Positions 24,133 to 34,426 of a DNA stretch of 64,000 nt are shown here, in pieces. This DNA is from Scleroderma bovista (lineage: Eukaryota > Basidiomycota > Agaricomycetes > Boletales > Sclerodermataceae), in contig JAYMGJ010000039.1 in NCBI GenBank assembly GCA_037178675.1, forward strand, positions 1 to 64,000. Reading direction: 5' to 3'. Each line of letters opens with the position of its first letter. Positions within the stretch are counted from its first letter, which is position 1. The translations under genes were made by a program, and so were the position numbers. The notes below the pieces were generated by a model, which did not search any database, had not been told where the DNA came from, and worked only from the letters and a program-made list of their open reading frames with translations.

Positions 24133-24488
24133 CCGCTCGAGCCGCTGACTCGAAACACGCCTCCTACAGGCAAAATGGACGGCTGGAGGGTGCCAACGAG
24201 CACTGAGGGCTCTGATGGGCCTACCACCCAAGCTCCCGTGCTGAAATGGCAAGAGGATGCTGTAAACGAGTTAGCAAAGCCATCCAATCAATCTGATCGA
24301 GACGGATCGCACCATCAAGGTGACTCAACCCCCAAACTCGAGTTTGGAGGCGAGACAATCAAATTGGAGGTTAGAAGGGACGGGAAACAGACGGATGGAG
24401 ACAGACATACCTGCCAAAGGGTCCCGAGTCACCCGCTCGACCCGCTGACTCGAAACATGCTTCCCACAGGCAAAACAGACGACTTGAG
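23886..24488 (+). repeat. Tandem duplication of about 300 bp in Copia-1
   Basis: Two diverged copies in direct orientation (about 23886-24186 and 24187-24488). Shared words include GAGGGCTCTGATG, TTTGGAGGCGAGA and CCGCTGACTCGAAACA. The second copy continues an open frame (24175-24795) that repeats the EGSDxxTT, PKxEFGGE and HTxQR elements of the first. Confidence 0.8.
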
Positions 24489-24789
24489 GGCGCCAGATTG
24501 CAGGCAAGGCGGATACCTGCGCGGGAATGACCTGGTAACCTGTCAAAACGGACGTCAAAGGGCTGTAAAGGAAGGAAAAGGTCAGCTAAGTGCAAACGGG
24601 ATGGAAAGCTTACCTTGGTCAGTTGAAACGGACGACAACAAGAGCTGCAACGTTGCACACAGCCCAAAGGCCGCAATGGAGTCATGTGACCCGAGTCACA
24701 TGGTCAACGCACGTGATACCTCAACAAAGGGACTCACCGCGCTCTACAACGTGCCTGGCTGTCGTGACTTCCGGTCCACGGCTGGATCC

Positions 24790-25077
24790 TGTTGAAGTCG
24801 CACGTGCACCCGGCATAAACTGTCGACGAAGTGCGCACAAGACTGCGACCCATATTAGTGTAGACTTAGTAATAGTCCTCTTTAGAGTAGATGTTACATG
24901 TCATACATCACGTGTCACAGTCACGCGTCACACTATTTGTTGTATATAAACAGTGTCCACCACTTATATAATATAACAGCTCTTAACCAGCTACCGCTAC
25001 CATCTCAGGTTGTGCACTCCACCCAACAGGTGAGTTGGAGTAGCAGTTCCTCTACGTACATAGGTATTGCTTCAACA
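24790..25077 (+). repeat. Copia-2 5' LTR
   Basis: 288 bp, TGTTGAAGTCGC...GCTTCAACA. TATATAAA at about 24943 is the likely promoter. Confidence 0.95.
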
Positions 25078-25090
25078 GGTTATGAGCCCT
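25078..25090 (+). promoter_or_regulatory. Copia-2 primer binding site
   Basis: GGTTATGAGCCCT follows the LTR without a gap, complementary to the initiator tRNA-Met anticodon arm. Confidence 0.78.
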
Positions 25091-28016
25091 GTGAGCGCAC
25101 TGTGTGCAGCAATGCACCAGACAGCGCTCCAGCTCCCTGAGCGTCGCTTTAATTAGCTTGACGCTGTGGACAACAGTGAGCTCCTAGCTGAGCCCCTGCA
25201 CAGCCACAAGGCGAAGTCGGTCGACAACTTGCGCCAGACAGTGAGCTCCTAGTTGAGCACCTGTACTGCCACAGGCAAAGTTCGTCGATGACTTGCGCCA
25301 ACCATGGCAAACATCGTCGACGACTTGTGCTGGCATACCCTAGTCATGAGTTAGCTGTTGACAGAAGTGCTTTCACTAGCACTCAGGTGTTTCTTCTTTT
25401 CTTGCTTGTCCATTGTCGCATTCACTTGCTGACTCCGTTGACTCCCTAACAGAATATCACCATGTCCAGCGCTCTAGACAAAATGGTTCCAGTGTTCACT
25501 GGCTCCAACTGGCAGCAGTGGCACACCTCTATGCAGGCCTACCTCCGGGCACAAGGCCAATGGTACGTTTACTCGACGACGCAACCCACTGATGGCCACG
25601 ATGACCGTAAGGAGTGGGACGACAACACCGAGAGAGCGCTCAGTAACATCACCTTGTGCCTCGCCCCCTCCATCCAGGTCGCCGTCTCGAATCTCGACAG
25701 CGTTAAGGAAGTCTGGGACCACCTCAAGAAGAATTTCGGTGCCCCCAGTATCGGCTCTGCCTACGCTGAGCTCAGCAAGCTCCTGGCGACTACCATTCCC
25801 GCTGGCTCCCATCCTGCTCCGGCCATCACCAAAGTGCTCAGCCACTTCGCTTATCTCAAGGACGCCGGCGTCGAGTTCCCTGCCCCCGTGCAGGCGATGA
25901 TCATTCTATGCAAGCTCCCTCCTACTATGGAGGTCGTAGCTCAGATCCTCAGCCAGACGTCGCCGGACGAGATTAAGAACCTCAAGCCCGATGGGATCGT
26001 CAAGGCCGCTACTCTCTCCTTTGAGCAGAAAGGCGCCTCTTCACGTGCCAGTGGTAAGGGCCCACAGGCCAACAAGCTTAGCGCTGTGAAGCGCAAGCCA
26101 GCTGACCCCAAGTTCGCCCAGCAGCAGCAGCAGCAGCCCCAGAGGCAGCAGCAGCAGCAAGGCGGGTCCAATGGCGGTATGAGCGGAAACGCTCCTGCCC
26201 AAGGACAGGGAGGCCGCACCCGACGTGGCGGCAAGAAGGCTCGCGCTTGCCGCGAGAACGCCCAACAAGCTGCCTTCGCTGTATACGTCCACTACGATGG
26301 ACCAGAGCCCACCGTCGACCCTCGCGCCTTGGCCCACACTCCCGGTGCTGCCCACTACGGCCCCCCCGCATTCGAAAATACCATCAAGGCTTTTGACTTG
26401 GCACACCGCTTGGGGGTAGAACCCTCCTGCCAGACCATCCGCACCCTCGACCAAGTTGTGTCGTTGGCGAGTGTGAACCTGGACCAGCCCGAGGCCGGTC
26501 CCTCCTCGTTGAAGCGCCCTCATCTTGAGGAGCGCATCACGATGTATGAGGAGGATGCCATCTCCCTTGGGGATGATGAACCATTCGCCCACGAGCCCTT
26601 CGCCAACGACGAGTTCGACGAAATCGACGCGATGGGTGCAGAGGCCAGCCTTTTCAGGCAAGTACCCTCTGCACATGTGCTAATCGACACTGACACGCTC
26701 CCTTTACATGTGCGCTATACGCCGTCACTGTATATAGTGAGTAGTCACTACAATATGTCATGTCGTACCTCGAGAAATGCATATATCTGTTCGTGTTCAC
26801 ATGAAACAAATGCACGCTGTGCTGGATGTAAGGGAAAAATGGTTGACGATAGTGAACTTTCTGGTGCCTTCTGGCTCTTAGACTCTGGCGCATCACGCCA
26901 CTTCACTGGTGATATAGGCGATTTTGCCTCCTACAACGCGCTAAAGCGAGCGCACTACGCCAAAACGGCTAATGGTGTAGCACTAATTGCTGGCATTGGC
27001 ACGGTATTACTCCGGTGCCTAGACCACAACTCTGGGGATGAGAAAGTTATCACACTCACCCAAGTGCTCCATATGCCAGGTGCTACTGCGCGCCTTATTT
27101 CTATGGGCAAAATGCTCCAGCGTAATTACAAAGTCACTGGCGATAAACGAGGCATTAGCCTCACTCATAAAGCTGAACGCCTATGGTTTGGGCCAGACCC
27201 AGAAGACGATCGCAACGTCATTTTTGGGATTAGATCTATCCCGATAATTAGATCTAATTACATCGCCTCCGTGAGCAAAGTCGATTACGACATTATGCAC
27301 CGGAGATTTGGGCACCCCTCGAAGGAAGTACTCCGACGCGCGCAAAAGCATACGCAGCGCTTTCCGGAGATTCACTTTCCAACTGAGGATTGTGTTTGCC
27401 CTGGATGTGCTCTTGGCAAGATGCCCAATCGAGCTTTCCCAGAGAATGAAAGACATGCTTCCAAGCCCTTCGAGCTGGTGCACTCTGATCTCAAATCCTT
27501 CCCGGTGTCACGCACCAAACAGGTTTGGTACAGTGAACATGGAAGATAATGCCTATATCGAATGATCCTTATGCGAAGGATAAGCACGACGGACCCTCAT
27601 CGTAGCCATCTATCACACAAGACGACTATCCTGATGCGAGAGATGAATGCCAATGCAGACAGTCATCTATCGCACAAGAACCGCCAAGAAGCAGAAGAAA
27701 CTGAAGGAATAACGTCAATTGTGGTATGAGAAAGGAATGCACACGTCTGCAGTCCAACTCCCATACCAGAACGATCAAAGAAGCCGAAGAATTGATGGAG
27801 AAATGAAGGAGAAAGAGAAGAAATGATTTTTAGTGCCCAAATGTCATTTTTAGGTGCCCAGTGCCGGCATTCCGATATTTTGAATAGCTCCGTCGTTTCT
27901 GAAGCTATCAGGCACGTGACTATACCATCAGAGAGCCTAGAACGTGGTCTATCTGCCTGTCAAGTTCCGACGCAAATCTGTTCATTTCCCACGGAGATAT
28001 TCCCCCCGCAATCCAG

Positions 28017-28430
28017 ATGTTCGCTTCATCGCTCACTATGGAGTCCGTATTTTCTCTGGATCATTTCTCCGCTATTGCTGCAGATCTCCACTATGTCCTG
28101 CTCTTAGGACAGCCTCTCCCAGAGTTCCCGTGCACTGCCTGGCACATATCTTCCCAGCCTGCTCCCTCAGTCCCTCTCATTCTCGGTCAGCGCGTTCTCC
28201 TCGTCAGTCCTGCGTCAAGGACGTACTTTGGTCATCTTAGGTCTATTGTCAAGCTTGAGAAGTCTTCTCTGGTTGTCTCTGTGTCCCCTGAGCCATCAGC
28301 CTATGGTCCCTTCCTCCCAGATACTTGCCATGTCCATCTTCCTCTGTCGTTCGTCTCACTTCCTTGGATGCGTCAAATTCAATACTCTATCTGCTTCCCT
28401 ACTTTCAGACGACGTCCCCCAGCACCATGA
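28017..28430 (+). CDS. Family A ORF, copy A3
   Basis: 137 codons from the first ATG in the conserved frame; homologous sequence in that frame runs further upstream to about 27945 but a TGA stops it earlier. The core reads HFSAIAADLHYVLLLGQPLPE and ends FRRRPPAP. It is an unknown, hydrophobic-patterned protein. Competing frames through the same DNA (27823-28107 and 27944-28240) are also open but are not the frame favoured by the A3-A7 comparison. Confidence 0.5.
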   Translation: MFASSLTMESVFSLDHFSAIAADLHYVLLLGQPLPEFPCTAWHISSQPAPSVPLILGQRVLLVSPASRTYFGHLRSIVKLEKSSLVVSVSPEPSAYGPFLPDTCHVHLPLSFVSLPWMRQIQYSICFPTFRRRPPAP

Positions 28431-29045
28431 CAGTTATTCCCCCCCACTTTATAGTGCTATTAGGAAGAAGAACCCTCTCTCGTTCTTTCCCAGAAGAGAG
28501 CTCGTCAAGGGAGCCCATGGTTGCGCTTCAGCGGCGCTAGAACACATGCACTATACCTTAGTGTATGCTGACCCCCCAAAAAGACCTCTGGACCCCTGGT
28601 ACCCTTCTTGTGGCTGTTTTGTCTCGGATCAATCCCCCTATTAATCCCAGATCTTCCCCATTGTTGTCCCATCAAATTCCTGATGGTACACAGCCCCCCA
28701 TCAAACTTCTTAGGCTGTGCATCAATGACTCCTTCTGCTGTGCAGTGACTCATCCCTTGCTTACTGATGCTCTCTTGTCATCAGTATTACTCTATCCCTT
28801 TCGCATTTTTGGTATATTACTCAGCTGATGACTCACTCCCTTACCAATCAATCTTGTCATGCAGCTTACTCATTCCTTTACTCAGCAGCTTATTCATGCT
28901 TCCTATGCTTACTCATTCCTGCTTATCCCTTGCTTACTGATCGCTTACAAACCCCTTACAAAGCTCTTACCAATCCCTTACCAATCCTTGACAAATTCTG
29001 CTTACTCCCTTCTCTTTTTGTACTTTAATGCTGTGCCCCCCCATG

Positions 29046-29071
29046 TATTTAAACCCCTGGGCTCAGCCCAG
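29046..29071 (+). promoter_or_regulatory. A3 core promoter: TATTTAAA plus hairpin
   Basis: TATTTAAA 29046-29053, 3 nt, then the perfect stem CTGGGCT-C-AGCCCAG (29057-29071). Preserved in A1, A2, A4, A5 and A6. Confidence 0.65.
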
Positions 29072-32000
29072 TGATAGAAGACCCAATTGCACGAAATTAT
29101 CCCTCTCTCAGACTCTCTCAATCAGTATCCCTTCAGTCCTTGAGTCCTTGTAGGCTTCAGTGAAGGTCTAAAGGCTCAATATTGTCAAGTTTATCCAAGT
29201 TATTCAAGATCTATTCTTTATCTAGGCTCAAGTGGAGTCTAGGCTGTCAATCCAGTCAATCTCCTCATTGCCTCTGGACATCAGAGAGCCCCCTGCCCCT
29301 TTGCTGCACCAATCTCTAGGTGTAGTATCGCTGTTTCAGTCTCAGTCAACCCAATCCCCGCTTTGACACTTCCTAGGCTTTAGGAAGAGTCCAGACCCCT
29401 ATCCCCTTCGTCTTCTATTACTCCTGTACCCCAGGAGTATCCTGCATCACTGTCTGCATCACCCTGTTGGTGTAGATCCCCTTCCCCCCTCCTCAGCACA
29501 TCCTCTCTGGACACCGTGGAGGTAAACCACCACTCGCACTTTTTCGTAGTCCTTTGTTGGTGTTGTGTTTGGGTTATTACTCCGACCCAAATCCACACTT
29601 TGACTCACACCGGTTACGTCGTACCGGAAGTTTAAATATGTTATCACCTTCTACGACAACTATACTTCTCACGCTATGTCTCTTCACTCCAAAGCTGCAG
29701 CGATTACGGCTGCCAAAGATTTCCTCGAAATGGTGCGCGTCCAACATGATACACATGTCATTGGATGGATGTCCGATGCCGGTGGAGAATATAAATCTGA
29801 TCTGTTTGATCGAGCACTCCTTGAAAAAGGAATTAAAATATATCAAAGTGCTCCAAGAACCCCCATGCAGAATGGCCACACTGAGCATTTAGGGCACACT
29901 CTCATGGATAAAGCTGAGTCTATGCGGCATCAAGCCTGCATTCCTGACTCCTGGTGGGAATTTGCGTTCGCTCACGCAACTCACCTTTACAACCGTACTC
30001 CGGTAGCTCGCCTGCGATGGCGCACCCCCCATGAAATGCTTAAGGGGGAGATGCCTAACATTGACCACCTACGTGTGTTTGGCTGTGGAGCTTTTGTCTA
30101 CCTCCCAGCCTCGGCTTGAGCAAATAAGATGGCTCCCAAGTCGGAGCTTATGACCTATGTCGGTGTTGCCCCTGGCAATGAGCGCAACTTTTTGTTTATG
30201 CGCTCCACCAATGCAGTGTTTACCGCTGCCCACGCCGTCTTTGACGAGCGTCACTTCCCTCGCTGCCCTAAGAACAGGCGCGAACCTCTCGAGAACCCTT
30301 TTGGAAGGGCAAATCCGAAACCAGCCACTGATCGACCAGGGAATCCCCCTGATGATATCGACAGTGATGATGATGTGGAACACAACCATGGCTACCCACA
30401 TCCCCAAGCGCAGGATGATGATCCAAAGCGCAAGGAACCTGAGGCTCCTGAGGAAGAGCCTAATCAAATAACTCCTCCCCGTACGCCATCTCCAGTGCCT
30501 TCACTGGCGAGAAACCTGCCACCCCCAGCACCGCAGCACCCTGGCCGAGCTGAACGCTGCCAGAATGCGCCGCGACCCCCTGCAGTGAATATCCCTGCCC
30601 GCCCCCAACGTGAACATAGAGCGCCATTGCGCCCCAGTAACGTGTATGGTGAGCGGCAACATCCCATTGAGCAACTCTGGGATATCGAAAGTGCCTCTCG
30701 ATGGCGAGAAACAGTGGGTGAGGCCCCTAGGCCCCCACAACTGGACACACCAGACCATGTTCCTGGTGGTTTTCCCGACACCTCTGCAATGCCCAGTGAG
30801 GAAGATGTGCAAAAGATGTGCGAGGAAGGGGGAGCAAACCTAGTCCGATTCCTGATGGGCAAAGCCCTTGAAACCCGTGAGCCTCAATATGAGAGTGTCC
30901 GCAACTGGTCCTACAAGGACATCGCTCGCTTACCCCAAGCTGAGCAGAAACTCTGGCGACTTGCTTGCCAAGAAGAGCTCGACGTGCTGTGAAAGCGCAA
31001 AGTCTTTGAGCTAGTTGACCATCGCCGAGACCGGAAGGTCATAAAGAATCAATGGGTCTTCGACGTAAAGTCGGATGGCCGCAAGAAAGCCCGCTTAGTA
31101 GCGAAAGGCTTCTCCCAGGTCGAGGGATTAGATTTCGACCAGGTCTTCTCACCAGTCGTGCGCTTTGAAACAGTGCGCCTCATGCTTGCGCTTGCTGCAC
31201 TTGAAAACTGGTATATCACTGGACTCGACGTTCAGAGCGCCTACTTGTATGGCAAGCTCGACAAAGAGATCTACATGGAACAACCCGAAGGGTTTGCAGT
31301 TCCCGGGCAAGAGCGCAAAGTGCTCCGCCTCTGGCGTGCCCTCTATGGCCTCAAACAGGCTGGCCTAGCTTGGTGGCGCACACTCAATGAGTCTCTCAAA
31401 GAGCTCGGGTTTGAGCGCCTTAAGTCTGAAGCAGGCATCTTCTTCTACAAGAAGAAAGGCACCAACATCGTCATTGGTATTATCTACGTTGACGATGCTT
31501 TATTCTGCGGCCCTAACAAGGCTGTTGTTGATGCCATCAAAGCGCAATTCATGCACAAATGGGAGTGCAGAGACCTTGGAGAACCTAAAGAGTTCCTCCG
31601 AATGCGAATCACTCGCAAAGGTCGCGCTATCCACCTGGATCAATGCGCGTACCTACAAAAGGTCATTGAACGCTGCGGCATGCTCAATGCAAAGTCCGCA
31701 AGCACCCCACTGCCAGCTGGCTACTATGCCGCCAAGAATACAGAGCCTGTTGATGCGGAACTCCGCTCCCATTTCCAGACGGTTATTGGGTCCCTTCTGT
31801 ACCTTATGTTAGGCACTAGGCCTGACATTGCCTTTGCAGTCACCCATCTCTCGCGCCATGCCGCGAACCCATCCCAGGACCACCTCTCCAAAGCGCTCTA
31901 TATCTGTTGCTACTTGATTGGTACACCTAATTATTCCCTAGTGTACAATGGTGGATCTGGTGCTGGCCTGATTGCATGCACGGACTCAGATTGGGGATCA

Positions 32001-32490
32001 GACCCTATCTCTCGCCTCTCGCAGACAGGTTTCTACCTGAAGCTTGCAGATGGCTTGATCAGTTGGACTTCTCGTGCGCAGAAGACTATTGCGTACTCGT
32101 CCACTGAGGCTGAATACATGGCTTTGAGCGATTGCACTCGCCAAGTCACCTGGATTCGGAGTCTACTCGGTGAGCTCGGCTATAAGCTGAAAGCTATCCC
32201 GATTTGCGGTGATAATCAGGGGTCCATATTCATGGCATCCAACCCCGTAACGGAGCCTCGCTCCAAGCACATTGACATCCGCTACCACGGAATCCGCGAG
32301 TCAGTCGCGAAAGGTAACGTGGAACTATTCTTCATTGATGGTGCTGAGAATCCCGCCGATCTGCTCACCAAGAACTTACCACGCAAGAAATTCGCGAAGT
32401 TCAGAGCTCAACTAGGCTTACAGTTTCCCTCTGGCAGCATCTAGCGCCTTATTTGCTGAAGTGCTCTACGTGCAGCACAGCGAGGGGGAG

Positions 32491-32778
32491 TGTTGAAGTC
32501 GCATGTGCACCCGGCGTAAACCGTCGACGAAGTGCGCACAAGACTGCGACCCATATTAGTGTAGACTTAGTAATAGTCCTCTTTAGAGTAGATGTTACAT
32601 GTCACACGTCATGCGTCACAGTCATGTGTCACACTATTTGTTGTATATAAACAGCATCCACCGCTTATATAATATAACAGCTCTTGACCAGCTACCGCTA
32701 CCATCTCAGGTTGTGCACTTCACCCAACAGGTGAGTTGGAGTAGCAGTTCCTCTACGTACATAGGTATTGCTTCAACA
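32491..32778 (+). repeat. Copia-2 3' LTR
   Basis: 288 bp partner of 24790-25077; preceded by the purine tract ending GAGGGGGAG. Confidence 0.95.
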
Positions 32779-33052
32779 GATCCAATAAAATAAATGATTT
32801 TCCTGCCCATCTGTTTGGTGAATCCGACAATCTGCGCTACCACAACACAATCGAGATGGACGATCCGCCACCCCCAACTACACCCAACGCGTGCGCTTAC
32901 TAAAGCACGGACGGCACAGCCACCCGCGCGAGATTTGCAATGGACTCAAGCATCGCACATTGAGTGGGTGCATTATACCATTCGTTTTTATTGTCACAGG
33001 TATGCAAACCTATACTATACTATTCTACTAAGGACTACTTGTTGAGTGGGTG
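32779..33052 (+). other. Copia-1 3' internal remnant
   Basis: GATCC duplication of Copia-2, then short sequence with no long frame, ending in the Copia-1 purine tract GAGTGGGTG. Confidence 0.6.
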
Positions 33053-33301
33053 TGTTGAAAGACCTACTTCGTCACTACCATTCTCTAGGCTTACTGTTAG
33101 TTTCCTTATTTGTGCGACGAGTATCCTTACGTAAGCACAGAGGATTTTTCATCCACTTGAGGACTCTTTTCACCTCAGTGTTCCACACCAGACACTGAGG
33201 TAAGACATCTAGTCACACTTTCATTTACTTAGTACTAACTTACTTAGTTTGCCTCTGAGCTAGTTCCCTGTGCACGAGCCATCTAACAAAAGTCGCTAGA
33301 C
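33053..33301 (+). repeat. Copia-1 3' LTR
   Basis: TGTTGAAAGACC...CTAACAAAA, lacking the internal duplication of the 5' LTR. KDZ coding sequence starts right after it. Confidence 0.8.
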
Positions 33302-33479
33302 CACTGGGACGGAGTACAGTCATCTTGACACGAGACGATGTCGAGAGCGGCTTTGACTTCTTTACCATGGCGGTTGGTGGTGGTAATAGGGCAAAGAGAT
33401 GTTGCTTAGTCAGTGCTGTGTTGACAGATATCGTTGTGTAGCCGAGCAGAAGTACTCCCTAGTACTACGGTAATTCACA

Positions 33480-33930
33480 CTTACTATTAGTAATAGAAGG
33501 GAAAATATGTAATAGACACATAATAAAACAAGAACAAAAAACAAACACCGAGAAACAGTGAAGGAATGGAGTGATGTGCGTGCTCATCGTCGGCAACGAT
33601 GAGCAGAGGTGATTTGTCATCGTGGGAGACAGTGGCAGAAGTCACCGGGATAAGGGATAAGGCCCTGACAACAGACTCCGCATACTTATGTAACCGAGCC
33701 ATGCCTGTATGCCAGTAATTCTGACTTATTTATTAGTAATACAGCAGAAATATGTATTAGATATGTAATAAAACAAGAACAAAAAAAAAGCGCTGAAAAA
33801 TGGTGAAGGAATGAGTGATGTGTTTGCTCGTTGTCCCCGACGACGAGCAAAGGTGGTTTGTCATCGGGAGGCAGTGACGGAAGTTGCTGGGGGTGGGGAG
33901 CGCACGCGACGTCAAACTCCGTCCGATTAG
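33480..33930. repeat. Tandem duplication of about 240 bp upstream of the KDZ start
   Basis: Two direct copies (about 33480-33700 and 33720-33930) sharing TTAGTAATA, AATAAAACAAGAACAAAAAA, AATGAGTGATGTG-type words and the GATGAGCA/GACGAGCA to TTTGTCATCG block. It lies 110 bp upstream of the KDZ ATG, so it may be part of a KDZ element end or of the degraded copia tail next to it. Confidence 0.7.
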
Positions 33931-34099
33931 TAATGACGGCGTGTAGTAATCTTTAGCACGTGATGTCCTTATCTATTGATTAGATCCTATAGGTTATCTT
34001 AACTAGTCTTTAACTACTGTGTCTACCGTAGTCTTCCTAAGGTAACAGCTGAGTGCCGTGCGAAGTGCTGAAGTGTTGCAGAATCCATTATCCCTACTA

Positions 34100-34426
34100 A
34101 TTAGTAACATAAGCGGTGTCACCCAGGTGCCCCCAGAAGTGGTACGTAGTCCGAGAGCAGCTGCAAAATGTTTTGCCTTAACACTAGGTAAAGCTTTAGT
34201 AAGAGTATCTGCAGTCATGTCAGCAGTGGGGCAGTAGATTAAAAGAAAAGAGCCGCTGTCAACTACGAAGCGAATGAAATGTTGATATGTTTCGTGCGTG
34301 CATGAAAGCTTCCATCTTTAGTGAGTGTGATGGTGGCCTGGTTGTCACAGTAGAGGATGGTCAGGTTCATGAGTGGTCGGAAAACTTCCTCGACAAGGTG
34401 GTGGAGCCAGACACCTTCCTTCACGG
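34100..34426 (-). pseudogene. Copia-3: RNase H tail of a third copia element
   Basis: Read leftward: VKEGVWLHHLVEEV, ILYCDNQATITL, ARTKHINI, then in another frame VDSGSFLLIYCP and TADTLTKALPSVKAKHFAAALGL. These are the last RNase H motifs of copia pol, including the DNQ and the TKAL end. One frameshift lies near 34270. It is cut at 34426 by A4; the upstream part of the gene is not on the far side of A4. Confidence 0.85.

Larger units (their letters stand above)
27506..29609 (+). repeat. A3: full-length family A repeat, reference copy
   Basis: 2104 bp, TGTCACGCAC...GACTCACA, between CCGG at 27502-27505 and 29610-29613, in the Copia-2 integrase. Features along it: palindrome ACCAAAC-AG-GTTTGGT (27514-27529), stem-loop words ATCCTTATGCGAAGGAT and related tandem units, ORF, TTACCAAT-type repeats (28840-28990), TATA box 29046, then a 560-bp tail ending in CA. 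This is the youngest level of a four-deep nest. Confidence 0.88.
25462..32444 (+). pseudogene. Copia-2 gag-pol polyprotein, split by A3
   Basis: About 1620 codons once A3 is set aside. Gag (MSSALDKMVPVFTGSNWQQW) carries a Gln-rich stretch near 26120-26160 and a basic tract (TRRGGKKARA). Then protease (WLLDSGASRHFTG, about 26880), integrase zinc finger (HRRFGHPSK...CVCPGC), A3 inserted at KSFPV-TSYRK, integrase core (DAGGEYKS; E in NGHTEH), RT (LDVQSAYLYG, LYGLKQAG, YVDDALFC at about 31490, catalytic residues intact) and RNase H (YSSTEAEYMAL, CGDNQGS, KHIDIRYH). Two TGA codons (30117-30119, 30990-30992) stand where arginine is expected. Removing A3 plus one CCGG keeps the frame. Confidence 0.93.
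24790..32778 (+). mobile_element. Copia-2: full-length Ty1/copia element
   Basis: Two 288-bp LTRs flanked by perfect GATCC duplications (24785-24789 and 32779-32783), a primer site, a gag-pol frame, and a purine tract GAGGGGGAG before the 3' LTR. It lies inside Copia-1 and is itself split by A3. The LTRs differ at about 14 of 288 sites by eye, all transitions. A perfect solo LTR of the family is at 51056-51343. Confidence 0.95.
22018..33301 (+). mobile_element. Copia-1: non-autonomous Ty1/copia-type element
   Basis: 5' LTR, primer site, gag-like ORF, a duplicated spacer without any pol, then (after nested Copia-2) a purine tract GAGTGGGTG directly before the 3' LTR at 33053. It lies within the first coding part of the KDZ gene: flanks GTCGT (22013-22017) and GTCGC (33302-33306) are a near-perfect 5-bp duplication, and KDZ sequence resumes at once on both sides. 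Without Copia-2 it is about 3.3 kb. Confidence 0.82.
15485..33368 (-). pseudogene. KDZ transposase gene, in pieces
   Basis: KDZ (Kyakuja-Dileera-Zisupton) DNA transposase, which would cut and paste its own element. Pieces, 5' to 3': 33368-33302 (start MVKKSKPL in a strong CCGCCATGG context), 22017-21296, an 18-bp island 20040-20023, and 17918-15485. Motifs in order: LTRIWHDRINAERQ, LPSLVERYLEWKHN, QLPDELANVSLAR, GCSPTVPSVAI, ALGRDAPDWRLRHNCPPCTYK, MANAGHVDRRTFPST, CTDNWRAANS, EQTGIFLSACRHG, GSDIGCS, VNAFHGHAHNRRCQ, GFGLKDLETCE and LHFNQWD. Short GT-AG introns separate several exons. Removing copia-1, C and A2 rejoins coding sequence at each junction. The acidic tail (DDVEDDVEDE) ends at the TAG 15485-15487. 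Transposon ends were not identified. Confidence 0.88.

Noticed and set aside
27823..28107. Frame starting MIFSAQMSFLGAQC in family A as the real gene
   Set aside because: It overlaps the core frame in another phase, and the A3-A7 substitution pattern favours the other frame. It may supply only an upstream start in A1/A2.
28828..29028. ORF MTHSLTNQSCHAAYS present in every A copy
   Set aside because: It is built from degenerate TTACCAAT-type repeats just upstream of the TATA box and is replaced by different repeats in A7.
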